From positions 124,001 through 188,000 of the forward strand of contig NZ_LMKW01000001.1 in NCBI RefSeq assembly GCF_001421745.1: DNA of 64,000 nucleotides, read 5' to 3'. This DNA comes from Sphingomonas sp. Leaf230. Its GTDB lineage: Bacteria; Pseudomonadota; Alphaproteobacteria; Sphingomonadales; Sphingomonadaceae. Both the position numbers and the translations under genes were made by a program. The notes under the pieces were generated by a model. The model searched no databases, was not told the origin of the DNA, and saw only the letters and a list, made by a program, of their open reading frames with translations. Shown one piece after another: positions 40,995 through 50,047 of this stretch (the first letter of the stretch is position 1; each line of letters opens with the position of its first letter).

Positions 40995-43907
40995 ATGGTG
41001 TCCTTTTCGCGCTTGTACCGCGCTCCCGTCCTCCTCCCGGTCATCCTCGGCCTCGCCATTCCGGCGAGCGGCCAGATGGCGACGCAGCAGGCCGTATCCA
41101 CCCCTGCAAAGGAAGCGCCGACGCTTCCCGAGCTGCCGGGGATCGATACGACCGCGTGGCTGTACAAGGGCAGCGATCTCACGCGGGATCCGGAGTGGAA
41201 GTTCGGCGCGTTGCCCAACGGCATGCGCTTTGCGGTGCGCAAGAACGGCGTGCCGCCGGGCCAGGTGTCGGTGCGCGTGCGGATCGATGCGGGGTCGCTG
41301 AACGAGACCGACAGCGAGCGGGGCTTCGCGCATTTCATCGAACATCTGTCGTTCCGCGGTTCGGAATACGTGCCGGATGGTGAGGCGAAGCGCGTGTGGC
41401 AGCGGTTCGGGGCGACCTTCGGGTCTGATACCAACGCGCAGACGACGCCGACTTCGACCACCTTCAAGCTCGACCTTCCGTCGGCGACCGAAGCGGGCCT
41501 CGACGAGAGCCTGAAGATCATGTCTGGCATGATGGAGAAGCCGGTCATCACCGACGCCTCCGTTACCGCCGAGCGGCCGGTCGTGCTGGCCGAACAGCGC
41601 GAGCAGCCGGGGCCGCAGGTGCGGTTCGGCGATGCGATCCGCGCGACGTTCTTCGCCGGGCAGCCGCTCGCGGATCGCTCGCCGATCGGCAACATCAAGA
41701 CGCTCGAGGCGGCTACTGGTGCGACCGTGAAGGCGTTTCACGATCGCTGGTATCGGCCGGAAAACACCGTCGTCATCATCTCGGGCGACATGGATCCGGC
41801 GCTGTTCGGGCGGCTGATCGTCAAGAACTTCGCGGACTGGAAGGGCATCGGGCCGTTCGTGCCGGCGCCCAGCTTCGGCAAGCCCGATCCGAAGGCGCCG
41901 GTCTCCGCGACGATCGCCGAGCCGGCTATTCCTGCGGTGGTGACACTCGGCGTGGTGCGGCCTTGGGAGTATAAGGACGACACCGCGATCATGAACCAGA
42001 AGCGGCTGGTCGACGTGCTCGCGACGCGGCTGATCAGTCGTCGTCTGGAAACGCGGGCGCGTGCGGGCGGGAGTTTCCTGCAGGCGGGCGTGTCGATCGA
42101 CGACGTGTCGCGATCGGCGAACCTGACCAGCGTCAACATCGTGCCGATCGGCACCGACTGGGAAGCGGCGTTGAAGGACGTCCGCGCGGTGATCGCCGAT
42201 GCGCAGACCAACGCGCCGAGCCAGGCCGAAGTCGACCGCGAATATGCCGATTTCGACACGATCATGCGGACCAGCGTCGAGACCGCCAAGGTCGAGGCGG
42301 GCTCGAAGCAGGCGGACGACATGGTCGGTGCGCTCGACATCCGCGAGACCGTGGCCGGGCCCGAGACGTCGTACAAGATTTTGCAGGACGCCAAGGCGAA
42401 GGGCATGTTCACGCCTGCCACGCTGCTCGCATCGAGCAAGGCGATTTTCGAGGGCACGGCTACGCGCGCCCTCGTGAATACGCAGACGCCCGATGCCGGG
42501 GCTGCGAACAAATTGGCGACCGCTTTGAAGGCTGACGTATCGGGGCTTGCCGGCAAGCGTCGTGCGCAGGCTGCGGTCGACTTCTCGAAGCTGCCGTCGC
42601 TCGGCAAGCCGGGTGTCGTCGCGAGCCGCGAGAAGATTACGGCGTTCGACATGGAGCAGGTGAACTTGGCCAACGGGACGCGCGTGCTGCTGTTCCCGAA
42701 CGCGGGCGAGACCGGGCGCGTGTATGTGCGCGTGCGGTTCGGTGGCGGTTATACGGCGATCCCGTCGAACCGGCCGACGCCGGCGTGGGCGGGTGATCTC
42801 GCTCTGGTGGCGGGGGGTATCGGCAAGCTCGACCAGGGCGATCTCGACCAGCTGACGGCGGGGCGGCGGATCGGGCTCGACTTCGGGATCGACGACGATG
42901 CCTTCACGCTGAGCGCGATCACGTCGCCGGCGGATTATGCCGATCAGTTGCGACTGATGGCGGCGAAACTCGCGTTCCCGGCGTGGGATCCGGCACCGGT
43001 GGCGCGTGCACGCGTGGCAGCGCTGGCGGGGTTTGCGGGGTATGATTCGTCACCTGATGGCGTGTTGTCGCGGGACCTCGAAGGTCTGCTGCGGGCAGGC
43101 GATCCGCGTTGGGGTACGCCGTCGAAACCGACCGTCGAGGCGCTGAATGCGAAGGACTTTCGCGCGTTCTGGGAGCCGATCCTGAAGACCGGACCGATCG
43201 AGGTCTCGATCTTCGGCGACGTGAAGACCGAGGATGCGATCGCTGCAGTGGCGAAGTCGTTCGGGGCGATGAAGCCGCGGACGGCGGTGTCGACGGTCGG
43301 GGCGCCGGTTGGCTTCCCGGCGCATAACGCGACGCCGGTGATGCGGGCGCATACCGGGCCTGAGAACCAGGCGGCGGCTGTGATCGCGTGGCCGACGGGT
43401 GGCGGGATCGACAACATCGTCGAGGCGCGGCGTCTCGACGTGCTGGCGCAGGTGTTCAGCGACCGCCTATTCGAACGGTTGCGGCAGGCGGCGGGCGCGA
43501 GCTACAGCCCGAACGTGTCGAGGCAGTGGCCTGTCGGGATGAACACCGGCGGGCGGATGGTCGCGATCGGGCAGGTGGCGCCGGACAAGGTGTCGTTCTT
43601 CTTCCAGATCGCGCGGCAGATTGCGGCGGAGCTGGTGTCGACGCCGATCGCGGCGGACGAGCTGGACCGGATTAAGAAGCCGATGGGGCAGTATATCCTG
43701 CGCGCCTCGACCGGGAACCAGTTCTGGTTGCAGCAGCTCGGCGGGGCGACGTTCGATCCGCGGCGGATCGCGGCTACGCAGCGGATCGCGAGCGATCTGG
43801 TGGCGACCACGCCGGTGGAGTTGCAGGCGACGGCGGCGAAGTATCTGCGGCCGGAGAAGGATTGGACCATGGCCGTGGTGCCGGCTGCGACTTCGGCGAA
43901 GAAGTAG
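40995..43907 (+). CDS. M16 family metallopeptidase (insulinase-like), secreted
   Basis: A 970-residue zinc protease with a signal peptide (VLLPVILGLAIPASGQ). The N-terminal M16 domain carries the inverted zinc motif HFIEH (113-117) with downstream E in ERPVVLAEQRE; the tandem inactive-like halves follow (middle region VSATIAEPAIPAVVTLGVVRPW, then NLANGTRVLLFPNAGETGRVYVRVRFGGG). Full-length M16B proteins of this size are periplasmic or outer-membrane associated and degrade peptides. It is divergent from the hydroxylase gene. A family C element and a DUF559 gene follow. Confidence 0.94.
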   Translation: MVSFSRLYRAPVLLPVILGLAIPASGQMATQQAVSTPAKEAPTLPELPGIDTTAWLYKGSDLTRDPEWKFGALPNGMRFAVRKNGVPPGQVSVRVRIDAGSLNETDSERGFAHFIEHLSFRGSEYVPDGEAKRVWQRFGATFGSDTNAQTTPTSTTFKLDLPSATEAGLDESLKIMSGMMEKPVITDASVTAERPVVLAEQREQPGPQVRFGDAIRATFFAGQPLADRSPIGNIKTLEAATGATVKAFHDRWYRPENTVVIISGDMDPALFGRLIVKNFADWKGIGPFVPAPSFGKPDPKAPVSATIAEPAIPAVVTLGVVRPWEYKDDTAIMNQKRLVDVLATRLISRRLETRARAGGSFLQAGVSIDDVSRSANLTSVNIVPIGTDWEAALKDVRAVIADAQTNAPSQAEVDREYADFDTIMRTSVETAKVEAGSKQADDMVGALDIRETVAGPETSYKILQDAKAKGMFTPATLLASSKAIFEGTATRALVNTQTPDAGAANKLATALKADVSGLAGKRRAQAAVDFSKLPSLGKPGVVASREKITAFDMEQVNLANGTRVLLFPNAGETGRVYVRVRFGGGYTAIPSNRPTPAWAGDLALVAGGIGKLDQGDLDQLTAGRRIGLDFGIDDDAFTLSAITSPADYADQLRLMAAKLAFPAWDPAPVARARVAALAGFAGYDSSPDGVLSRDLEGLLRAGDPRWGTPSKPTVEALNAKDFRAFWEPILKTGPIEVSIFGDVKTEDAIAAVAKSFGAMKPRTAVSTVGAPVGFPAHNATPVMRAHTGPENQAAAVIAWPTGGGIDNIVEARRLDVLAQVFSDRLFERLRQAAGASYSPNVSRQWPVGMNTGGRMVAIGQVAPDKVSFFFQIARQIAAELVSTPIAADELDRIKKPMGQYILRASTGNQFWLQQLGGATFDPRRIAATQRIASDLVATTPVELQATAAKYLRPEKDWTMAVVPAATSAKK

Positions 43908-43919
43908 CCGGACCTTCCT

Positions 43920-43958
43920 TCTGCTCCCCTCCCTGAAAGGGAGGGGTCGGGGGTGGGT
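43920..43958. repeat. family C terminal repeat, left arm of DUF559 element
   Basis: 39 nt beginning TCTGCTCCCCTCCCTGAAAG and ending GGGGTGGGT. It is internally palindromic (CCCCTCCCTGAAAGGGAGGGG) and a perfect complement of the arm at 44339-44377. It starts 12 bp after the M16 protease stop. Confidence 0.95.
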
Positions 43959-43993
43959 TGCCGTCCGTAACACGATCGGCCAGCCTGTCGCGT

Positions 43994-44380
43994 ATGGCCC
44001 GCGTTGTACCTTTGATGACTATCCGCGCTCGCTCGTTGCGGACGCATGCGACGGAGACCGAGCGTCTGATTTGGCACAGGCTGAGCGGTGTCCGCCCCCG
44101 CTTCACGCGGCAGTTCGTGGTCGGGCACTGCATCATCGATCTCGCCTGTCGCAGTGTGAAGCTGGCAATCGAGTTCGATGGAAGCCAGCATATTGGCTCG
44201 CAGTCAGATATCGAGCGAACTGCTTTCCTTGAAGGACTCGGGTGGCGCGTGATCCGGTTCTGGAATTCTGACGTTGCTATAAACCCGGACGGCGTCGCCG
44301 AGGTGATCTTGGCGAAGGTCGGTGGGACTCACGGGCCTACCCACCCCCGACCCCTCCCTTTCAGGGAGGGGAGCAGATAG
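43994..44380 (+). CDS. DUF559 domain protein, Vsr/PD-(D/E)xK-like endonuclease
   Basis: A 128-residue protein of the DUF559 family, which has the very-short-patch-repair-like restriction-endonuclease fold. Visible are ERLIWHRLSGVRPRFTRQF, the metal region VGHCIIDLACRSVKLAIEFDGSQH with the acidic pairs, and a C-terminal FLEGLGWRVIRFWNSDV. Catalytic acidic residues appear present. ATG at 43994 is favoured; ATG at 44015 is also possible. The last ~14 residues (THPRPLPFREGSR) are translated from the right terminal repeat, so the gene reads into the element boundary. The whole gene lies between two 39-bp perfect inverted repeats, suggesting a self-contained mobile or repeat-associated unit. Confidence 0.88.
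   Translation: MARVVPLMTIRARSLRTHATETERLIWHRLSGVRPRFTRQFVVGHCIIDLACRSVKLAIEFDGSQHIGSQSDIERTAFLEGLGWRVIRFWNSDVAINPDGVAEVILAKVGGTHGPTHPRPLPFREGSR
44339..44377. repeat. family C terminal repeat, right arm of DUF559 element
   Basis: 39 nt beginning ACCCACCCCCGACCCCTCCC and ending GGGAGGGGAGCAGA, a perfect inverted copy of the left arm. The DUF559 stop codon TAG (44378-44380) falls immediately outside it. Confidence 0.95.
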
Positions 44381-44392
44381 GCAGCCGGGCGC

Positions 44393-46180
44393 TCAGCTTT
44401 TGTACAGCGCGTCCAGCCTCTCGCCGTAGGCCTGTTTCAGGACGTGGCGGCGGATCTTCAAACTCGGCGTCAGTTGCTCGTTCTCGATCGTGAACGGACC
44501 ATCCGCAAGCACGAACCGCCGCACCCGCTCTGTCACCGTCAGGTCCTTGTTCACCCGCTCGACCGCGTGGCCGATCGCCGTGCGGAACTCGCTGTTCTCC
44601 GCCAGTCGCGCGAAGCTGCACGCGTCGCCGTTCTTGGCGCACCATTCCTGCGTCCATTCCGGATCGGGCACGATCAGCGCCACCATGTAGGGCCGCTTGT
44701 CGCCGGCGATCATCGCCTGCGCGATCTCGGGCTGGAGCGTGAGCATCCCCTCGACCTTCTGCGGGGCGACGTTCTCGCCCTTGTCGTTGATGATCAGGTC
44801 TTTCTTGCGATCGGTGATGCGGATCCGGCCGCGGTCGTCGATCTCGCCGATGTCGCCGGTGTGAAGCCAGCCGTCCTTGAGCACTTTCGCGGTCTCGGCG
44901 TCGTTGCGCCAATAGCCGTGCATGACGAGTTCGCCGCGGACCAGGATCTCGCCGTCCTCGGCGATGCGGACCTCGGTGTCCTTGAGCGCGGGGCCGACCG
45001 AGTCCATGCGGACGCCGGCGTTGGGGCGGTTGCAGGAGATGACGGGCGCGGCCTCGGTCTGGCCATAGCCTTGCAGGAAGGTGAGGCCGAGTGCCTCGAA
45101 GAACAGGCCTACCTCGGGGTTGAGCGGCGCGCCGCCGGAGATCATCGCTTTCAACCGGCCGCCGAACTTTTTCGAGATCTTCGGCTTGAAGAGGGTGGCG
45201 ACGGCAGCCTGCATCGGGCGGTCGATCAGCCGCAGGCGGCCGGCGTAGCGCTTGCCGCCGATGTCGAGCGCTTGGCGCAGGAGGTAGGCCGAGGCGCCGC
45301 CCTGTTTCTCGATCGTCTTCGAGATGCGCGTGCGGAGGACTTCGAACAGGCGGGGGACGACGAACATGATCGTCGGGCGCGTCTCTTCGATGTTGGCGGC
45401 GAGCTTCTCCAGGCCTTCCGCGTAGTAGATCTGGCCGCCGAGCGAGATCGGGAAATGCTGGCCGCCGGTGTGTTCGTAGGCATGGCTTAGGGGCAGGAAA
45501 GACAGGAAGACCTCGTCGTCCCAGCCGAAATCCTCGGAGATCACTGAGGCGCAACCGGCGCAATTGTGGAGGATCGCGCCGTGGTGCTGCATCACGCCGC
45601 GTGGCGCGCCGCCGGTGCCCGAGGTGTAGATGATGCACGCGAGGTCCTCGCGTTCGAAGTCAGCGCGGGCGGCGGCGGTCTCGGGGGCGGTCTGGTGCGC
45701 GGCGATCAGTGCGTGCCAGTTGTGGAAGTCGATCGAGGCGGGGACCTTCATGTCCTCGAGCCCGATCACCGTGTGCGCCTGGTTCGAACGGAGGACCGCG
45801 GGGAGGAGCGTCTTCGCGAGCTTCGCGGTCGAGACGATGATCGCGCAGGCACCGGCATTCTCGATGATGTGGAGGTGATCGCGCTCGGTGTTGGTGACGT
45901 AGGTCGGCACCGTGATGCAGCCGGCGGCCATGATCGCGAGGTCGCTGAGGCACCATTCGGGGCGGTTCTCGGCGACCAGCATGACGCGGTCGCCGCGCTT
46001 GAGGCCGATCGCGGTGAGCGCGGTGGCGAGGCTGGCGACCTGGCGTGCGGCTTCGGCCCAGCTGGTGGCGACCCAGGTGCCGCCCGTCTTGGTCCATAGG
46101 AACGGGGCGTCGCCTTTCTCCGCGGCGCGCGTGAAGAACATCGTGACGAGGTTCGGGAAGCGTTCGAGCTGGCGGGCCAT
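44393..46180 (-). CDS. long-chain fatty-acid--CoA ligase / AMP-dependent synthetase
   Basis: A 595-residue acyl-adenylate-forming enzyme that activates fatty acids to CoA esters. The AMP signature is IIYTSGTGGAPRGVMQHH, followed by FLPLSHAYEHTGGQ, the GYGQTEAAPVI acyl/adenylate motif, and HTGDIGEIDDRGRIRITDRKKDLI near the C-terminal domain. The second glycine-rich loop has GG rather than the commoner TG, an acceptable variation. The ATG at 46180 has AGGAG 5 nt upstream; an open frame to 46417 includes translated repeat. Substrate length is not defined. Confidence 0.92.
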   Translation of the reverse strand: MARQLERFPNLVTMFFTRAAEKGDAPFLWTKTGGTWVATSWAEAARQVASLATALTAIGLKRGDRVMLVAENRPEWCLSDLAIMAAGCITVPTYVTNTERDHLHIIENAGACAIIVSTAKLAKTLLPAVLRSNQAHTVIGLEDMKVPASIDFHNWHALIAAHQTAPETAAARADFEREDLACIIYTSGTGGAPRGVMQHHGAILHNCAGCASVISEDFGWDDEVFLSFLPLSHAYEHTGGQHFPISLGGQIYYAEGLEKLAANIEETRPTIMFVVPRLFEVLRTRISKTIEKQGGASAYLLRQALDIGGKRYAGRLRLIDRPMQAAVATLFKPKISKKFGGRLKAMISGGAPLNPEVGLFFEALGLTFLQGYGQTEAAPVISCNRPNAGVRMDSVGPALKDTEVRIAEDGEILVRGELVMHGYWRNDAETAKVLKDGWLHTGDIGEIDDRGRIRITDRKKDLIINDKGENVAPQKVEGMLTLQPEIAQAMIAGDKRPYMVALIVPDPEWTQEWCAKNGDACSFARLAENSEFRTAIGHAVERVNKDLTVTERVRRFVLADGPFTIENEQLTPSLKIRRHVLKQAYGERLDALYKS

Positions 46181-46269
46181 TGTCTCTCCTGACGTGCTCT
46201 GCGAGCTTGCCTTGGCGGGGGTGCTCGATCTTTGGGGTGGTATAGCCCGTCGGCGTGTCACGCTCCAAG

Positions 46270-46328
46270 CTTGTTTCCCCGCGAAGGCGGGGACCCAGTC
46301 TGGGCTCCCGCCTTCGCGGGAGAACAAG
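46270..46328. repeat. paired palindromic repeat, family B copy 5
   Basis: TTTCCCCGCGAAGGCGGGGA with GGGCTCCCGCCTTCGCGGGAG around CCCAGTCTGGG, between the acyl-CoA ligase and gamma-glutamyltransferase genes. Confidence 0.85.
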
Positions 46329-46343
46329 GGGGCAGAACGCGGC

Positions 46344-48080
46344 TTACTCCGGTGCGCGCTGAAGGGCGCCGACGCGCTGGATCTTGGTGACGGTACCGTC
46401 CTCCGCGATCGCGACACCTTCGCTGCGGGGGTCTGCTGCGCCGACCCATTTGCCGCCTACGCGCTCGATCGCGTTTGCCTTGAGGCCTAGCGCTGCGACC
46501 TGGACCGTCTCGCCTAGCGCTTGCAACGAGGGAACCATCCCTTCGCGCTCTGTGCCCTTTTCGGCGGCGGCGACGTGGCCGGGCGCGTAGAGCAGGCCGA
46601 GCGCGATCGAGTCCTGCGCGGACAGCTTCCAGTCGACCACGCCGATGATCGCCTTCGCCACCTGCGCGATGATCGTCGAGCCACCGGCTGCGCCGACCGC
46701 GAGGCGAACCTTGCCGTCGGGGCCGTAGACGATCGTCGGCGACATCGAACTGCGTGGGCGTTTGCCACCCTCGACGCGGTTGGCGACAAGCGCGCCGTCC
46801 TTCTCGGGGACGATGTCGAAATCGGTCAGCTGGTTGTTGAGCACGGTGCCGTCGACCGTCAGGCCCGAGCCGAAATAGCCTTCGACGGTGGTGGTCACCT
46901 CGACGACGTTGCCGCGCGCGTCGACGGTGGCGATGTCGGTGGTGCCGGCGACTTCGCTGACCGGCGCGCGGGTGCGGGCAGGGGCGCCGGGGGGCGAGCC
47001 TGCCGCCACGTTCGTCATCGTCGTGGTGGGGGAGATCAGCGCCGAGCGCGAGGCCAGATACTTGGTATCGAGCATGCCTTGCACCGGCACGCGGACGAAG
47101 TCGGGATCGCCGACGTACAGGTCGCGGTCGGCATAGGCGAGGCGCGAGGATTCGGCGAACAGGTGCCAGGCTTGGGCGCTGTTCTTACCTAGCCCGGCCA
47201 TGCCGAAGCGTTCGAGCTGTTTCAGGATCATCAGCACGGTGATGCCGCCGGACGAGGGCGGGCCCATCCCGCAGACGCGGTAGACGCGGTATTTTACGCA
47301 GACCGGTGGGCGCGATTTCGCGTCGTAGCTGGCGAGGTCGCCGAGCGTCATCTTCGACGGATTGCGCGCGGCGGTGTTGACCGCGGTGACGATCTTCTGC
47401 GCCTCGGGACCGACATAGAAGCTGTCGGGGCCTTGGGTGGCGATGCGCTGGAGGAGTGCTGCTTGGGCGGGGTTCTTGATCGTGGCGCCGATCGCGATCG
47501 GTGAGCCGTCGGGGGCGGAGAAGAGCCGCCGCGTCTCGGGCGTGATGTGGTCGCCGTATGCCTTCATGCCGTTGACGAGGCGCGGCGAGGCCTGGAAGCC
47601 GTTGGTCGCGAGGCGGATCGCGGGCGCGAACAATTGCGCCCAGGGGAGCTTGCCCGAGGTCCGGTGCGCCAGTGCCATGCCGCGGAGCGCGCCGGGGACG
47701 CCGACGCTGCGGCCGCCGGGGACGGCGTCGGCGTGACTCAGCGGCGTGCCGTCGGGGGCGTAGAACCAATGCGCGTCGGCGGCCGCGGGAGCCTCTTCGC
47801 GCGCATCGATCGTGCTGAGCGCGCCGCCCGCCGCGTGGGAAATCCAGAAGCTGCCGCCGCCGATGCCCGAGCTTTGCGGTTCGACGACGTTGAGGGCTAG
47901 CATGGTGGCGATGGCGGCGTCGGTGGCGCTGCCGCCGGCGCGGAGGATCTCGACGCCGGCGGCGGCCGCGCGAGGGTCTGCGGCGCTGACCATGCCCTGC
48001 TCTTTGGTTGGGGCGGGTTGGCGCGCCTCTACGGTGGCGGTGGGAACGAGGAGGGCGAGCGCTAGGAGAGAGGTCTTCAT
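46344..48080 (-). CDS. ggt: gamma-glutamyltransferase
   Basis: A 578-residue secreted precursor that self-cleaves into two subunits and hydrolyses or transfers gamma-glutamyl groups, e.g. from glutathione. The signal peptide is MKTSLLALALLVPTATVEA. Visible are GGSATDAAIATMLALNVVEPQSSGIGGGSF, the PPSSGGITVLMILKQLE region, and the autocleavage/nucleophile Thr in AGTTDIATVDARGNVV near 390. The C-terminal part has GGKRPRSSMSPTIV and GAAGGSTIIAQV. Length and motifs are normal. The start at 48080 is chosen because earlier codons lie in repeat sequence. Confidence 0.94.
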   Translation of the reverse strand: MKTSLLALALLVPTATVEARQPAPTKEQGMVSAADPRAAAAGVEILRAGGSATDAAIATMLALNVVEPQSSGIGGGSFWISHAAGGALSTIDAREEAPAAADAHWFYAPDGTPLSHADAVPGGRSVGVPGALRGMALAHRTSGKLPWAQLFAPAIRLATNGFQASPRLVNGMKAYGDHITPETRRLFSAPDGSPIAIGATIKNPAQAALLQRIATQGPDSFYVGPEAQKIVTAVNTAARNPSKMTLGDLASYDAKSRPPVCVKYRVYRVCGMGPPSSGGITVLMILKQLERFGMAGLGKNSAQAWHLFAESSRLAYADRDLYVGDPDFVRVPVQGMLDTKYLASRSALISPTTTMTNVAAGSPPGAPARTRAPVSEVAGTTDIATVDARGNVVEVTTTVEGYFGSGLTVDGTVLNNQLTDFDIVPEKDGALVANRVEGGKRPRSSMSPTIVYGPDGKVRLAVGAAGGSTIIAQVAKAIIGVVDWKLSAQDSIALGLLYAPGHVAAAEKGTEREGMVPSLQALGETVQVAALGLKANAIERVGGKWVGAADPRSEGVAIAEDGTVTKIQRVGALQRAPE

Positions 48081-48136
48081 CGAGCGCGAGCCTAGCGTGG
48101 TTCGGACATGAGGCAACCCGTCTCGCAACCTTGCAA

Positions 48137-48262
48137 TCCTCCCCCGCCAGGGGGAGGTGGCGCCGAAGGCGACGGAGGGGGAGGACACGGAACAGCGGTT
48201 ACTCTTGCCGCCCCCTCCGTCTGGCGAGTGCCAGCCACCTCCCCCTTGCGGGGGAGGATCGT
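48137..48262. repeat. paired palindromic repeat, family D copy 2
   Basis: AATCCTCCCCCGCCAGGGGG and the complementary CCCCCTTGCGGGGGAGGAT ends, with inner GGAGGGGGAGG / CCCCCTCCG motifs. It reaches the pyrD stop codon. Confidence 0.87.
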
Positions 48263-49287
48263 TAGGCGTCTACGCCTACCGCGTCGGCGACCGAGGCGAA
48301 GCCGTCGCGCGTTAGCAGCGCGTCCAGTTCGCGGAGGATGCGGGCGGGGAGGCTGGGGCCTTCGTACACCAGCGCAGTGTAGAGCTGGACGAGGCTCGCA
48401 CCGGCGCGGAGGCGGACATAGGCCTCGGCGCCGCTGTCTACGCCGCCGACCGAAATCAGGGGGATCGCTGCGCCGGTTGCCTTGCGGAAGTCCGACAGGC
48501 GTTGGCGGGCTAGCGGGACCAGCGGCGCGCCCGACAGGCCGCCGGTTTCCTGGGCATTGGCCGAGCGCAGGCCGGGGCGGGAGATCGTCGTGTTGTTGAC
48601 GATCAGCGCGTCGATGCGGTTGTCGATCGCGGCGCGGGCGATGTCGTCGATGTCGGCGGGTTCGAGGTCGGGGGCGACCTTTAGGAAGATGGGCGTGGTG
48701 CCCTTGGCGGCGGTGCAGGCGGCGAGGAGGTCGCGGAGCGCTGCGCCGTGCTGGAGGTCGCGCAGGCCGGGGGTGTTGGGGGAGCTGATGTTGATGGTGA
48801 TGTAGTCGGCGTGCGGCGCGGCTCGGGTGACGCCGTGGACGTAGTCGGCGGTGCGATCCGACGCGTCCTTGTTCGCGCCGACGTTGATTCCGAGAACGCC
48901 GTTCCGCTTTGCGCTCTGTGCCCGGGGAAGCGCGCCATCGAGGCCGCCGTTGTTGAAGCCCAAACGGTTGATCACCGCACGGTCTTCAGGAAGGCGGAAG
49001 ATGCGGGGTTTGGGGTTGCCGGACTGCGCGAGCGGCGTGAGCGTCCCGATCTCGACGCTGCCGAAGCCCAGCCCGAAGAAGCCGTCGATCGCGCGGCCGT
49101 CCTTGTCGACCCCTGCTGCCAGTCCGACCGGGTTGGGGAAGGCGATTCCCGCCACGGTCGTCGCGAGCCGCGGTACGCTGGGGGCGAGTGGCGTGCCGGC
49201 CTTCCCCCATGCGGCAAGCGCGGCGATGGTGAGAGTATGCGCGCGCTCGGCGTCGAGACGGAAGAGGATCGGGTGGTAGAAGGCCAT
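48262..49287 (-). CDS. pyrD: quinone-dependent dihydroorotate dehydrogenase (class 2)
   Basis: FMN enzyme of pyrimidine synthesis, oxidising dihydroorotate to orotate with the membrane quinone pool. The 341-residue protein has the N-terminal membrane-association helices (FYHPILFRLDAERAHTLTIAAL), NPVGLAAGVDKDG, RLGFNNGGLDG, the active-site region ITINISSPNTPGLR with the catalytic Ser, TTISRPGL, and ISVGGVDSGAEAYVRLRAGASLVQLYTAL. ATG at 49287 is the likely start; an upstream GTG at 49311 is possible. Confidence 0.95.
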   Translation of the reverse strand: MAFYHPILFRLDAERAHTLTIAALAAWGKAGTPLAPSVPRLATTVAGIAFPNPVGLAAGVDKDGRAIDGFFGLGFGSVEIGTLTPLAQSGNPKPRIFRLPEDRAVINRLGFNNGGLDGALPRAQSAKRNGVLGINVGANKDASDRTADYVHGVTRAAPHADYITINISSPNTPGLRDLQHGAALRDLLAACTAAKGTTPIFLKVAPDLEPADIDDIARAAIDNRIDALIVNNTTISRPGLRSANAQETGGLSGAPLVPLARQRLSDFRKATGAAIPLISVGGVDSGAEAYVRLRAGASLVQLYTALVYEGPSLPARILRELDALLTRDGFASVADAVGVDA

Positions 49288-49330
49288 GCGCGTCGTCCTT
49301 GCTCCTTCCACTGGTCGGGAAGGGTCATTC

Positions 49331-49442
49331 TTGCCCCCCTCCCTGGAAGGGAGGGGCTGGGGGTGGGTTGGTCCGTTGGCTGGTGCTCCCTGACGTCAGC
49401 AGCCGACCCACCCCCGACCCCTCCCTTCCAGGGAGGGGGGAA
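49331..49442. repeat. paired palindromic repeat, family C copy 3 (gene-less)
   Basis: Left arm with CCCCTCCCTGGAAGGGAGGG and GGGGGTGGGTTGG, right arm CCGACCCACCCCC and CCCTCCCTTCCAGGGAGGG, separated by about 33 nt. The arms match those around the DUF559 gene. Confidence 0.9.
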
Positions 49443-49544
49443 GTCAAGCTTTCGGGCCTTACGCGATGCACAAAACCCGCCCCCAGTTGCGAGTCGTTAG
49501 CACCGCCCGGCGGGTTGACGATGCACTGCACAAAGCCCATTTGA

Positions 49545-49571
49545 CCAATCGGATCATATCGGTCCGATTGG
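49545..49571. promoter_or_regulatory. perfect dyad in the rrf2-suf promoter
   Basis: CCAATCGGA-N9-TCCGATTGG, 16 bp upstream of the Rrf2-family start. TTGACC at 49541-49546 overlaps its left edge and could be a -35 element, so a protein bound here would block transcription. The obvious candidate is the adjacent Rrf2 regulator itself. Confidence 0.65.
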
Positions 49572-49586
49572 ACTTTCGAAGCCACC

Positions 49587-50015
49587 ATGCGTCTTTCCAG
49601 CCTTGCCGACTATGCGGTCGTGATGATGAGCGCCGCGGCGCGTCATTGCGGCGGTATCGCGCGGCTGAACGCGACGCTGCTCGCCGAGGAGACCGGCGTG
49701 CCGCTGCCGACCGTGCAGAAGCTGGTGAGCCGGCTTTCCGCTGCCGGGCTGATCGAGAGCACGCGGGGCACCGGCGGCGGCTTTCGCCTGTCGCGTCCGC
49801 CCGCGATGATCTCGCTCGCCGACATCATCGAGGCGGTCGAAGGGCCGATCGCACTGACGTCGTGTGTCGATGGTGCATCGCAAGATTGCTGCGTCGAGCA
49901 GACGTGCAAGGTGAAGCCGCACTGGAACGCCGTCAACGGCGCGGTCCGTGGTGCGCTCGCCGGCGTGTCGCTCGCCAGCCTTTCGCAAACCCCGGTTTTA
50001 CAGGTGCCCGCATGA
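49587..50015 (+). CDS. Rrf2 family Fe-S responsive regulator of the suf operon
   Basis: A 142-residue Rrf2/IscR-type repressor. The winged helix (LSSLADYAVVMMSAAARH, VPLPTVQKLVSRLSAAGL) is followed by SRGTGGG-like RGTGGGFRLSRPP, the wing, and cluster ligands Cys93, Cys101/102 and Cys107 close to the E. coli IscR pattern. It would carry a [2Fe-2S] cluster and repress suf genes when clusters are plentiful. It heads the suf cluster and has a perfect dyad in its own promoter. A strong hairpin separates it from sufB. Confidence 0.93.
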   Translation: MRLSSLADYAVVMMSAAARHCGGIARLNATLLAEETGVPLPTVQKLVSRLSAAGLIESTRGTGGGFRLSRPPAMISLADIIEAVEGPIALTSCVDGASQDCCVEQTCKVKPHWNAVNGAVRGALAGVSLASLSQTPVLQVPA

Positions 50016-50047
50016 AGAACACATCGCGCGCAGCGCTTCACCTTTTC

